In this document: positions 18,500 to 25,339 of the stretch, one piece after another
Layout: every line of letters starts with the position of its first letter
How positions within the stretch are numbered: position 1 is the stretch's first letter
Virus record (IMG/VR): IMGVR_UViG_3300037584_003289
Location: 1-35,277 of that record
Strand: one strand, 5' to 3'
Origin: a virus
Length of the DNA stretch: 35,277 bases
Position numbers and translations under genes: made by a program
Notes under the pieces: generated by a model
What the model was told of the DNA's origin: nothing
Seen by the model: only the letters and a program-made list of their open reading frames with translations
Databases searched by the model: none

Positions 18500-20161
18500 A
18501 TGACACTTACACAAGTTAATTCGGCTGGTATTGCAGATGGCGCAATTGTTAATGCTGATATAAACAACTCTGCTGCTGTTGCATTATCAAAATTAGCAAC
18601 ATCAGGTACAGCTTCAAGTTCTAATTATTTAAGAGGTGATGGAGCGTGGAGTGCAATAGATTTATCCACTAAATTAAATTTAACAGGTGGAACTTTAACG
18701 GGTAATTTGAGTTTATTAGATAACGTAATTGTTAAATTTGGTACAGGAGATGATCTCCAGATCAAGCATAATGGATCTTCAAATAAAAGTATTATCTATC
18801 ACTCACATGCTTCTGGAGTCTTATCTATTGCCGCAGACCATTTAAACTTAGCTGATTATGGTAATGAACATCCGTTTATAACATGTGATAGAGATGGAAC
18901 CGTAGAACTCTATTATGACAACTCGAAGAAACTAGAGACAGCTAGTTGGGGTACTCAAATTCATGGTGTTTTAGCAACTACAAGTCATGTAGATATTGCT
19001 GCTGATAATGCAATATTAAAAGTCGGAGCCAGTGCTGATATACAAATCTATCATGATGGAACAAACTCTAGGGTCTTTAATAGTACTGGATCTTTAATTA
19101 CAAGGACAACAGGTTCTTTCCTTGTCCAGAATTATGCTGGAGATGAAGTATTAATAGATGCGATTGTAGACGGTGCAGTTTCTCTATATTACAACAATGT
19201 CAAGATGCTCGAAACCACCACTGGTGGTGCGAAGGTTAATGGAATATTAGAAGTTACTAGCCATGTAAAACTAGGTGATCTAGATACACTTATTCTTGGT
19301 GACGGTAGTGATCTGCAGCTCTATCATAATAGTGGTAATAACTACATTGATTCTGCTGCTGCTCAATCATTATTTATAAGAACATCTCAACTCCAAATTT
19401 TAGGTGCAGGCGGTGGTGAAACATCAGCTAAATTTAATGATGACGGAGACGTAAAACTCTATTATGACAACTCACAGAAGCTAGCCACGTCAAGCACTGG
19501 TATTTGGGTTGGTGGTGCAATATCTGGTGAAAGTGTTGACTTGGCAGATAACAAAAAAATTCTACTCGGATCTCATGATGATTTGGAGCTATATCATGAC
19601 GGAGGAAATTCTATTATTGCGGATGTAGGGACAGGAATATTAGCTCTGCGTGGATCTAGAGTTCAGCTTGAAAGTGCTAGTGGTTCCGAAGCTTTAATTG
19701 ATGCGAGAGAAAATAGTCATGTCTCTCTTTACTACGACAACTCACAAAAGTTCTACACTCAATCGGACAAAGTAGTTTCTGCTGGACATCATTATCCTGA
19801 ATCAAATTATACTTACAACCTTGGTCACGAAAGCTATCAATGGCATACAGTCTTTGCAAAGAACACAGCAAAAGCTTACGGTAATTTCAACCAAACGAAT
19901 CACGGCGCAAGAAGAAACTGGAATATTCAGTCTTATACGGATTATGGAACAGGCCAAACACGGGTAACATTTACCACGGCTTTAGCTGCTGACTATATTG
20001 TTTGTGCTTCAGGATCAAGAGATCTTCCAGAAAGTTCTCGTTGTTATCCGACTAATATTGATAATATAAATACAGGATATTTTGAACTTACAAACCATAA
20101 TGATGGCTCAACCAATGTTGATTGGGCTTTAATGATGTTTACCGTTTTCGGATCTTCTTGA
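18500..20161 (+). CDS. Repeat-containing tail fibre/receptor-binding protein
   Basis: A 553-residue protein. Residues about 75-440 are four diverged repeats of about 90 residues. Each begins with a DDLQI(Y/K)H(D/N)G-type segment and ends in LYY(D/N)N(S/V)-x-K. A distinct C-terminal domain follows from about 445 (TYNLGHESYQWHTVFAKNTA to ALMMFTVFGSS), with no S74 chaperone. This last domain is the likely receptor-binding head. It shares its repeat type with the preceding fibre, giving scope for recombination between the two genes. Confidence 0.78.
   Translation: MTLTQVNSAGIADGAIVNADINNSAAVALSKLATSGTASSSNYLRGDGAWSAIDLSTKLNLTGGTLTGNLSLLDNVIVKFGTGDDLQIKHNGSSNKSIIYHSHASGVLSIAADHLNLADYGNEHPFITCDRDGTVELYYDNSKKLETASWGTQIHGVLATTSHVDIAADNAILKVGASADIQIYHDGTNSRVFNSTGSLITRTTGSFLVQNYAGDEVLIDAIVDGAVSLYYNNVKMLETTTGGAKVNGILEVTSHVKLGDLDTLILGDGSDLQLYHNSGNNYIDSAAAQSLFIRTSQLQILGAGGGETSAKFNDDGDVKLYYDNSQKLATSSTGIWVGGAISGESVDLADNKKILLGSHDDLELYHDGGNSIIADVGTGILALRGSRVQLESASGSEALIDARENSHVSLYYDNSQKFYTQSDKVVSAGHHYPESNYTYNLGHESYQWHTVFAKNTAKAYGNFNQTNHGARRNWNIQSYTDYGTGQTRVTFTTALAADYIVCASGSRDLPESSRCYPTNIDNINTGYFELTNHNDGSTNVDWALMMFTVFGSS
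18740..19770 (+). repeat. Four in-gene fibre repeats of about 270 bp
   Basis: LYYDNS-type coding segments recur near 18908, 19183, 19456 and 19724, so the unit is about 270 bp. A fifth related copy sits in the upstream fibre gene near 17090. The copies differ at many third positions, indicating old duplications kept by selection on the protein. Confidence 0.75.
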
Positions 20162-20163
20162 TT

Positions 20164-20370
20164 ATGCTTAACGAAACTGAACTAAAGACCAGATATATCT
20201 ATGAACAAGATGATGGTCGAATTGCAATTGTTATTCCGATTGATGAAAGTTGCACTCTTGATGAAATAAAAGATGGTGCTGTTCCTGAAGGCAAAACCGT
20301 TTACACTGTAACGGCTGATGATATTCCTACAGATCGAACCTTTAGGGATGCTTGGACTTACACCCCTTAA
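20164..20370 (+). CDS. Small tail-fibre accessory protein
   Basis: A 68-residue acidic protein. The ATG at 20164, two bases after the fibre stop, is preferred to the in-frame start at 20122, which would overlap the fibre C-terminus. It contains IYEQDDGRIAIVIPIDESC and VTADDIPTDRTFRDAWTY, a pattern seen in small proteins placed beside tail fibres. It is perhaps a fibre chaperone or cap. No enzyme motif. Confidence 0.5.
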   Translation: MLNETELKTRYIYEQDDGRIAIVIPIDESCTLDEIKDGAVPEGKTVYTVTADDIPTDRTFRDAWTYTP

Positions 20371-20376
20371 TTAATT

Positions 20377-20637
20377 ATGGGATTCGGAATCAACATGGCG
20401 AAAGCCAGAGAAATTCACAAAGCAAAAATCAGAGAAGCAAGAACACCTAAACTCTCTGACCTTGATATTGAATTTCAAAAAGCACAAGAAACTGGTGCTG
20501 ACACCTCAAGCATTGTTTCTAAAAAGCAAGCATTAAGGGACGCTCCAGCCGCTACTGCGATTGGGTCGGCTACTACAACTGATGAACTAAAAGCACAATG
20601 GGATACAGCCACACTTGGTACTAGCCCATACTCTTAG
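20377..20637 (+). CDS. Small tail assembly chaperone-like protein
   Basis: An 86-residue, mainly helical protein. The N-terminus is basic (MAKAREIHKAKIREART). The C-terminus (KQALRDAPAATAIGSATTTDELKAQW) recalls the Arg/Trp helix of phage tail-fibre assembly chaperones. The second ATG at 20395 (MAKAREIH) has a GGA six to eight bases upstream and could be the true start. The position after the fibre genes supports an accessory role. Confidence 0.5.
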   Translation: MGFGINMAKAREIHKAKIREARTPKLSDLDIEFQKAQETGADTSSIVSKKQALRDAPAATAIGSATTTDELKAQWDTATLGTSPYS

Positions 20638-20666
20638 TATTATTGGAACGTATTTCTTAATTACAC

Positions 20667-20846
20667 ATGTCCGATAAACTTACTCAGTGGAAAGAGGCTC
20701 TTGAAGAAAAGACAAAATATAGAGCGCAATTAGAGTCTGCCCTTAACCAAACAACCGCCGAGATTCTTCAATTGAAAGGCGGTATTCAGTTTGCAGAAGA
20801 AACTCCTGAAGTTAATTCAGAAGAACCTTCTCCTGAAAACAGTTAA
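20667..20846 (+). CDS. Small coiled-coil protein of the fibre region
   Basis: A 59-residue protein. Residues 5-40 form a strong coiled coil with LTQWKEALEEKTKYRAQLE, then TTAEILQLKGG. The tail (EETPEVNSEEPSPENS) is acidic and disordered. Such short proteins commonly follow cyanophage fibre genes. The start is a plain ATG 29 bases after the previous stop. No function is known. Confidence 0.55.
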   Translation: MSDKLTQWKEALEEKTKYRAQLESALNQTTAEILQLKGGIQFAEETPEVNSEEPSPENS

Positions 20847-20869
20847 ACTATTTTTAAACGATTTTCAAA

Positions 20870-21193
20870 ATGGCTATTAACAAGGTCTGGGAAGTAAACA
20901 CGATGGATCGTGAGATCTCTGATGGTTACGTCACCAGAGTTATCTATCGCTGTAAAGCAATTGATGACTCTGATAACACAGAGAAAGATGGTACAAGGCA
21001 AACAGGTGAAGTGACTTTCACAAAGCCTTCTAGTCTTCCTTCTGACTTCAAAGCTTACGATTCTTTAGATGCTGCCACTTGCATTGGGTGGGTTAAGACT
21101 TCTTTAGGTGCTGATCGTGTTGCTGCTATAGAAGCTGCAATTGATGCTGCTCTTGCTCCTCCAACAACTGCTGTTGGTAAGCCTTGGTCTTAA
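20870..21193 (+). CDS. Conserved small phage protein of the fibre region
   Basis: A 107-residue protein. It begins AINKVWEVNTMDREISDGYV, continues VTRVIYRCKAID and TGEVTFTKP, and ends in an Ala-rich helix (ADRVAAIEAAIDAALA) followed by TTAVGKPWS. The first half is beta-rich and the second helical. I associate this pattern with small conserved proteins beside tail-fibre genes of marine phages, but cannot name a function. It is the last gene of the plus-strand structural block before a 116-base gap. Confidence 0.55.
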   Translation: MAINKVWEVNTMDREISDGYVTRVIYRCKAIDDSDNTEKDGTRQTGEVTFTKPSSLPSDFKAYDSLDAATCIGWVKTSLGADRVAAIEAAIDAALAPPTTAVGKPWS

Positions 21194-21309
21194 TGGTATT
21201 TAGTTGAACTTGCTGCTGAAGTAACAAATGCAACGGCAGTAAAGCGACTAAACCCATAAAAAGGATTAGAGTTGTATGAGTAATAGCTTTTAAAATAGCT
21301 TCTTTTACC

Positions 21310-21549
21310 ATGCAAAAAATTCTGAACATTATCAGTGTACTGTCTTTCCTGTTGGTGATCTCTTTAACAGGGGGCGGTATTTTTGGCTATCTCTGGATTA
21401 CTAATGAAGAGAATCAAGAGAAGTTAAAGAAGCAGATGATCGAACAGGTCACTGGATCGTTAAAGATGCCTGGACTTTCTGGCCCTGTTCTTCCTACTGC
21501 AAAGCCTAAAGCTGCTGGAAGTGCTGGTATGTCACTGCCTAGATTTTGA
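21310..21549 (+). CDS. Small single-pass membrane protein
   Basis: A 79-residue protein with one hydrophobic segment (about residues 4-30, LNIISVLSFLLVISLTGGG) and then a charged stretch (NEENQEKLKKQMIEQV). The C-terminus is Pro/Ala-rich (PTAKPKAAGSAGMSLPRF). The stop overlaps the TTG start of the next gene by four bases, so the two are likely co-translated. The topology would suit a holin or envelope protein, but nothing specific supports that. Confidence 0.55.
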   Translation: MQKILNIISVLSFLLVISLTGGGIFGYLWITNEENQEKLKKQMIEQVTGSLKMPGLSGPVLPTAKPKAAGSAGMSLPRF

Positions 21550-22292
21550 CAAAGATTTTACGGATAGGTGTTGATAGAATACTGATACAAAATGAACGAA
21601 TAAAGATAGAACCCGTACACACTTACATTATTAACGCTCCATCAATCAATATCCCTAATGTCCCTGTGGTATTGAATGTTGGGATGCCTGTGATTGATAT
21701 ACCTGGCTGCGTAGAGAGTAGAAAAAGTTCAAAAGAGAACGATAATTTAGTAAGTAATGATCCCGATGGAAATGTATTCATCTGCGATGCACAATATCCC
21801 TCCTATAACGCAATGGAGTTTACGCCTAACGAACTTATTTATACAGAAAGAGAAGAGACTCAACGATACGAAGAGCCAGAAACGCTTCCAGCACCAGAAG
21901 TACCAAAAGCAGCGTTAGAAGCTTGTCCTCCCGATGGTGCGCCTGAAGTTGGGACAAAAGTAGAAGAGGGTACTAAACAGATTATTAAGTATGAATTGAT
22001 CGGAAACCGTTGTGTAACTAGATATAAAAAATTAAATGTTCAACAACAGATAATTGATGCTATCCCCACCGTTCCACAAATTGTAAAAACTGGTTCGATA
22101 ACCCTCGTAGCCACTAGCGTGGCATTAAGCTCGCCAATTTTATTGAAGGCCGTGAAACCAATACTCCAGCAGGTTATTAAGAAGATCAAAAAGATATTAG
22201 GTAAGAAAGTGGAGCGTCCAAACTTGTCCGAAAGAAGAACTATTACTTATCGGGAGAAACGGGGTTTACCTCCTCTGAAGAAGAAGAAATAG
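21546..22292 (+). CDS. Unknown protein with one C-terminal membrane segment
   Basis: A 248-residue protein from a TTG start inside the previous stop (TTGA). It has Asn/Ile/Pro-rich strands (TYIINAPSINIPNVPVVLN, VIDIPGCVE), four cysteines spread across the chain, and an acidic Pro-rich linker (ETLPAPEVPKAALEACPPDG). A hydrophobic segment lies near residues 180-200 (SITLVATSVALSSPILL), followed by a very basic tail. The tail overlaps the minus-strand gene opposite by 50 bases. It may be an envelope or virion-associated protein; function unknown. Confidence 0.6.
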   Translation: MTKILRIGVDRILIQNERIKIEPVHTYIINAPSINIPNVPVVLNVGMPVIDIPGCVESRKSSKENDNLVSNDPDGNVFICDAQYPSYNAMEFTPNELIYTEREETQRYEEPETLPAPEVPKAALEACPPDGAPEVGTKVEEGTKQIIKYELIGNRCVTRYKKLNVQQQIIDAIPTVPQIVKTGSITLVATSVALSSPILLKAVKPILQQVIKKIKKILGKKVERPNLSERRTITYREKRGLPPLKKKK

Positions 22293-23040
22293 GAGGAATG
22301 TTATGTCTATGAGGAAGCACTTGTCCCATTTTCGGTAGAACACGGACATCTTCACATAAGGAATAAAAAACTGAACCTTTAGCAAATTCGATTCCAGAAA
22401 GTTTTAGCTGACCGCACTCCTTAAGACGAGCAACGTGCCAGGATAATTGTTTATCAGCAAGGACTTGCTCTTGGATCGCTATCTGGGCATCAGCAGCTCT
22501 CTTACATCTCCTCTGTAAAGAGTTATCTAATGGCATTGAAAAAGTAATACTAAATCCCCAATTTAAACTTGCAGAATCCTTCTGACCAGTACGAACATCT
22601 TGGTAATAAAGAATAGTTCCATCATCGTCATACACTGGCGAGGAGTACCAATATTCATGGGGAAGCTGTTGCTGGAAGCTGTCTGTTAGGAAGGGAGAAG
22701 CCGTAAGCATTGGCCCCTGACAAACTATTCCATTACCGTACTGATTTTGTATCATATTACCTTGCAAAGATTGTATAGCCATATTGGTCACTGAACCACT
22801 GGAATTGGCTACAGGAGCTGCGGTTTGAGAGGTATTTGCTAATACTTTTAAAGGGTTAAGTGCAAATATTATTGAGAGAATGTAGAGGTAGTTTCTGTAA
22901 CGCTTTCTACCTGAGTTTGTCTTGTTATGTTTGTAATATTGGCAAGACCTGGGCCTTGATAAGATTGATTCATTTGAAATGCTGCCCCTGCATTTTTGAT
23001 TGTTACATTGGGCATTGTGGTTAGATCGGCTCCAGTCCAT
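22243..23040 (-). CDS. Secreted protein of unknown function, start uncertain
   Basis: The frame is open for 265 codons from ATG 23040, but the first 172 bases overlap the upstream gene in another frame. A signal-peptide-like stretch (KRYRNYLYILSIIFALNP, then LKVLA) appears only at about residue 48. No ATG, GTG or TTG lies near it; the only nearby options are ATT and ATA codons. The mature part has four cysteines, GIVCQGPMLTASPF, LNWGFSITFSMPLD, and an RCKRAADAQIAIQEQ helix followed by ARLKECG. It probably acts in the envelope. It converges on and overlaps the plus-strand gene by 50 bases. Confidence 0.55.
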   Translation of the reverse strand: MDWSRSNHNAQCNNQKCRGSISNESILSRPRSCQYYKHNKTNSGRKRYRNYLYILSIIFALNPLKVLANTSQTAAPVANSSGSVTNMAIQSLQGNMIQNQYGNGIVCQGPMLTASPFLTDSFQQQLPHEYWYSSPVYDDDGTILYYQDVRTGQKDSASLNWGFSITFSMPLDNSLQRRCKRAADAQIAIQEQVLADKQLSWHVARLKECGQLKLSGIEFAKGSVFYSLCEDVRVLPKMGQVLPHRHNIPPISSSSEEVNPVSPDK

Positions 23041-23297
23041 GTGTAGGTACTTCCATTAACAGTTTGGGTGATGTTTGTGGGGTTAGGTAACATTGTTGAT
23101 CCATCAATATCTATATTCGTACCAGTGATACTTAGAGAATGACCAGTGTTATAATCTGTCGAAACTATTGACTCTGTAATATTTTGTGTGGTGCGGGTTA
23201 CTGCGGTCATACTTCCGCTAGAAAAGTTGGGAACCACTGGCACAGCTAGGATCTCAGTGGTATTTAACAATAGCAACAGTGGGAGATAGCGTTTCAC
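22869..23297 (-). CDS. Secreted Thr/Asn-rich protein, paralogue of the 170-residue neighbour
   Basis: A 142-residue protein from a GTG start overlapping the previous stop by four bases. It has a clear Sec signal peptide (MKRYLPLLLLLNTTEILAVP), then a Thr/Ser/Asn-rich beta domain with GHSLSITGTNID and VTIKNAGAAFQMNQS. The same two blocks in the same order occur in the neighbour at 23389-23901 (GTTYSVTGNNVT, FAITTAGSAYSMTES), so the two genes are probably old duplicates. No cysteines or catalytic motifs. It is likely periplasmic or surface-exposed. Confidence 0.6.
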   Translation of the reverse strand: MKRYLPLLLLLNTTEILAVPVVPNFSSGSMTAVTRTTQNITESIVSTDYNTGHSLSITGTNIDIDGSTMLPNPTNITQTVNGSTYTWTGADLTTMPNVTIKNAGAAFQMNQSYQGPGLANITNITRQTQVESVTETTSTFSQ

Positions 23298-23389
23298 TTG
23301 TTAATATCGTAATAGTGTTTCCACATGATCAGATTGAAGATCAGGAGAACCACGACAAAGATTGAGCAAATAAGGATTGGAACGTGCAT
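23294..23389 (-). CDS. 31-residue single-pass membrane peptide
   Basis: The peptide is MHVPILICSIFVVVLLIFNL followed by IMWKHYYDINK. Its ATG shares a base with the upstream stop (TGATG). Its own stop overlaps the GTG of the next gene by four bases. The tight fit at both ends argues that it is a real translated gene rather than a chance frame. A single transmembrane helix covers most of it. By size and topology it could be a small lysis-type or regulatory membrane peptide. Confidence 0.6.
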   Translation of the reverse strand: MHVPILICSIFVVVLLIFNLIMWKHYYDINK

Positions 23390-23901
23390 CAGTCCACAAC
23401 CGATTCAACTATGGTTTGTGCCGTGCAACTAGATCCAGCTCCCATCGTGCCAGCGCAAGTATGAACACCTGAACTGAGACTCGTTATGGTTCCTCCAGAA
23501 ACACCACCACTTCCTGTAACTGTTGAACCAAGAGAAGGTAATGCAGGAACAACGCCACCTGTAACAGTAGTTGCACTCTGAACTGCATCTCCCATTGTCA
23601 GGCTTTCTGTCATTGAATAGGCAGAGCCAGCAGTCGTGATAGCAAAATCCGTGTCCACAATCGCAGGGACTCCTGCCGTGACACTATCAGCCGTCAACCC
23701 TCCGATAGCACCAGAGGTCGTAGTGCCTGAAACGGTAGTACTAGGAGTCACATTATTGCCTGTAACGCTGTAAGTCGTCCCGATTCTCGAAACCGAAGAA
23801 TAAGCCTGATCTAACTGGACTTTTGCTGAGGTCGTAATTGAGTGCCGCATGTCTGCTTGCACTGGACTTGCTAGTAAAAGCAAGATTAAAAACTTTTTCA
23901 T
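23389..23901 (-). CDS. Secreted Thr/Ser/Gly-rich protein
   Basis: A 170-residue protein. It has a Sec signal peptide (MKKFLILLLLASPVQADMRH), then a low-complexity beta-rich region with TYSVTGNNVTPSTTVSGTTT and a Gly/Ser-rich C-terminus. A cysteine pair (HTCAGTMGAGSSC) near residues 145-157 could form a disulphide. It overlaps the upstream gene by four bases (ATGA) and is related to the 142-residue protein two genes downstream. It is likely exported by the host Sec system; role unknown. Confidence 0.6.
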   Translation of the reverse strand: MKKFLILLLLASPVQADMRHSITTSAKVQLDQAYSSVSRIGTTYSVTGNNVTPSTTVSGTTTSGAIGGLTADSVTAGVPAIVDTDFAITTAGSAYSMTESLTMGDAVQSATTVTGGVVPALPSLGSTVTGSGGVSGGTITSLSSGVHTCAGTMGAGSSCTAQTIVESVVD

Positions 23902-24359
23902 GTGAGTTTTCCTGTTATTGGATCGACTTCTTTCCCTGTGATGGGATCGACCTTTGTAGCAGTAGGGGTTTTAGTAATTAATTCTATAGGTTGTTTGATA
24001 ATGATTGTTTGATAACCGCTACCGTTTCCTACAGTTTTTCCATTTCCATTCGTTTCATCTTCTTTCTTTTTCTTCTTTGCTCCAGCAGCAGCATTAACAC
24101 TGATTCCGAGTCCTCCTAAAATATTTCCCAAAAGACCTGCTGCAAAAGTGCTATCCACACGGGGCTGGTCTGGAATGTCCACTCCAAAGAGTCTTGAAGG
24201 CAATTTTATGTATCCAAGAGACAAGACGAGTAAGCACCAAGTCAAAATAAATCCTTGTGCAACTGTAGAGACAAGGAACGTAATCTTTTCTTGGTAATCA
24301 GGCTTGTCATCTTCCTCTACAGCAATAGCTTTTGCTTGGGAGCTTGATTTTTCAGCCAT
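23898..24359 (-). CDS. Membrane protein leading the secreted-protein cassette
   Basis: A 153-residue protein. It has an acidic cytoplasmic-looking N-terminus, one hydrophobic helix near residues 28-50 (LVSTVAQGFILTWCLLVLSL), an amphipathic Gly/Ala segment (FAAGLLGNILGGLGI), a Lys run, and a C-terminal tandem repeat VDPITGKEVDPITGKLT. It is the first gene of the minus-strand cassette, only 45 bases from the divergent gene at 24405. A holin-like role is possible but not shown. Confidence 0.55.
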   Translation of the reverse strand: MAEKSSSQAKAIAVEEDDKPDYQEKITFLVSTVAQGFILTWCLLVLSLGYIKLPSRLFGVDIPDQPRVDSTFAAGLLGNILGGLGISVNAAAGAKKKKKEDETNGNGKTVGNGSGYQTIIIKQPIELITKTPTATKVDPITGKEVDPITGKLT

Positions 24360-24404
24360 AGAAAACTAGAAACAATAGTCTAAGATTACTCCAAAAGGAT
24401 AAAA

Positions 24405-24593
24405 ATGCCTCAAGAACTACTCGCAGCCTTGATTGGGGCAGCTATCTCTGGAGCGTTAATGGTCTTAGCGAACCGTTCCAATCGAAATCAAGGTAACTTT
24501 CGTGAAATATTCCATCGTTTAAATGCTGTAGAGAAGGACATTGCTAGATTAGAAGTATCTAAGAGGGATCCAAACGGATGGAGGAACAGATAG
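24405..24593 (+). CDS. Small membrane protein, holin candidate
   Basis: A 62-residue protein with AAGGAT six bases before the ATG. One hydrophobic helix (LLAALIGAAISGALMVLAN) is followed by a charged coiled coil (FHRLNAVEKDIARLEVSK). This hairpin-free topology of one helix plus a soluble heptad tail occurs in some phage holins and haemolysin-like proteins. It diverges from the membrane-protein cassette and is coupled to a tiny gene by overlap. Confidence 0.5.
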   Translation: MPQELLAALIGAAISGALMVLANRSNRNQGNFREIFHRLNAVEKDIARLEVSKRDPNGWRNR

Positions 24594-24661
24594 CTAGGGC
24601 TAAGGCCAGGATTAAGGAATTACGAAAACTAATTGAACACTGGGAAAACAAAACCCCCTAG
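24578..24661 (+). CDS. 27-residue helical peptide
   Basis: MEEQIARAKARIKELRKLIE followed by HWENKTP. The frame starts inside the end of the holin-like gene and is one long amphipathic helix. Its stop lies inside the left arm of the hairpin at 24652-24684. A gene this short could be chance, but the overlap and heptad pattern make translation plausible. Confidence 0.35.
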   Translation: MEEQIARAKARIKELRKLIEHWENKTP

Positions 24662-24684
24662 CGTCCTCTAAGAGCTAAGGGGTT
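24643..24684 (-). terminator. Minus-strand terminator hairpin
   Basis: Arms 24652-24661 and 24675-24684 form a 10-bp stem with one G-U pair when read on the minus strand. They close a 13-base loop that holds a small inner stem, followed by TTTTGTTTT. The T-tract exists only on the minus strand. It would end transcripts coming from the 37-residue gene at 24752-24865. Confidence 0.6.
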
Positions 24685-24727
24685 CTGCCCACATTGCAGT
24701 AGGTATCTAATCCCTGCAACAAGTTAA

Positions 24728-24754
24728 TAATTTACTTGCATGATGAGTAAATTA
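24728..24754. repeat. Perfect 9-bp inverted repeat
   Basis: TAATTTACT and AGTAAATTA flank a 9-base spacer. The right arm includes the stop codon of the minus-strand 37-residue gene. It could be an operator or an RNA hairpin; it has no T-tract of its own. Confidence 0.5.
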
Positions 24755-24865
24755 CACAGATAATTTAGCGGCTTTTTTGCTCTTATTCAACTCTCTTAAT
24801 CTTGTTTGCTGTCGTCTTATTTCAAGGCAATGTGAACAAAAACATACAATCGTTTTTTGCTCCAT
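24752..24865 (-). CDS. 37-residue CxxC-type small protein
   Basis: MEQKTIVCFCSHCLEIRRQQ is followed by a basic helix ending KKAAKLSV. Cysteines in CFCSHC suggest half a zinc site, perhaps completed in a dimer. ACAGGAT lies just upstream of the ATG as a Shine-Dalgarno sequence, and terminator-like hairpins lie on both sides. It is the only good frame in the 24662-24980 stretch. No function is known. Confidence 0.45.
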   Translation of the reverse strand: MEQKTIVCFCSHCLEIRRQQTRLRELNKSKKAAKLSV

Positions 24866-24888
24866 AATCCTGTTAGGTTAAGTATCGG

Positions 24889-24929
24889 CTTAAAACACAA
24901 AGCCCCCTTATGAAGAGAAGGAGGCTTTG
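24889..24929 (-). terminator. Hairpin upstream of the 37-residue gene
   Basis: A 12-bp stem (arms 24898-24909 and 24918-24929, one G-U pair on the minus strand) has an 8-base loop and a weak U-rich tail (GTGTTTT) on the minus strand. It lies in the leader of the 37-residue gene, so it may be an attenuator. It may also stop antisense transcripts arriving from the minus-strand cluster at 25.6-27.0 kb. Confidence 0.5.
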
Positions 24930-24980
24930 CTGGATGGGGATCCAAGCCAAATCTAGCGGTTTTATATAGGATTGTGAAGA

Positions 24981-25178
24981 GTGAGTCTATTTATGAGAAA
25001 ACTATTAAAGCCTTTTCTTCCTCTTCTTTATGCTTTTTTGCGTAGTGAAGCAGGTAAAAAACTGTTACTTGATCTATTGAAATCAGCAGCAAAACAGACT
25101 ACAAATACACTTGATGACGAGGCTGTAAATTTCCTTCAGTCAAGGTTATATCCTAGTTCAACTACTACATTGCAATGA
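24981..25178 (+). CDS. Small membrane-associated protein
   Basis: A 65-residue protein from GTG (MSLFMRKLLKPFLPLLYAFL). It has an amphipathic/hydrophobic N-terminal helix, then KKLLLDLLKSAAKQTTNTLD and an acidic end. AGGA lies about 11 bases upstream; an internal ATG at codon 5 is an alternative start. Its stop overlaps the next ATG by one base pattern (ATGA). It may associate with the membrane. Confidence 0.5.
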   Translation: MSLFMRKLLKPFLPLLYAFLRSEAGKKLLLDLLKSAAKQTTNTLDDEAVNFLQSRLYPSSTTTLQ

Positions 25179-25339
25179 CAAATTACGATCCAAAGTGGCT
25201 AGAAGAAGACAAGCAAAGAATGATGGACATGGAACGTCTGTACGTTCTTGATGGTCGTCACCTACCTGACAATCCTATGCATGGCTTATACACTGGGTTA
25301 GCAGCTAAACGGAAAGAACTAGATGGAGAACTTGGATGA
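25175..25339 (+). CDS. Small hypothetical protein
   Basis: A 54-residue protein, MTNYDPKWLEEDKQRMMDME and so on to LAAKRKELDGELG. It is coupled by ATGA to the upstream gene and overlaps the following gene by 17 bases, supporting real translation. It is charged, Trp- and Met-containing, with no known motif. The three genes from 24981 to 25613 look like one small operon. Confidence 0.55.
   Translation: MTNYDPKWLEEDKQRMMDMERLYVLDGRHLPDNPMHGLYTGLAAKRKELDGELG

Noticed and set aside
18740-19770. Regular repeats as a possible CRISPR array
   Set aside because: The units are about 270 bp, diverged, and encode fibre protein in frame; there are no short direct repeats with spacers.
20122-20163. Longer start for the 68-residue gene after the repeat fibre
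   Set aside because: It would run 40 bases into the fibre's C-terminal coding region; ATG 20164 fits the operon spacing.
24702-24713. Minus-strand match to the 16S rRNA core GGATTAGATACC
   Set aside because: Only 12 bases match and flanking bases do not; there is no room for an rRNA gene, so this is treated as chance.
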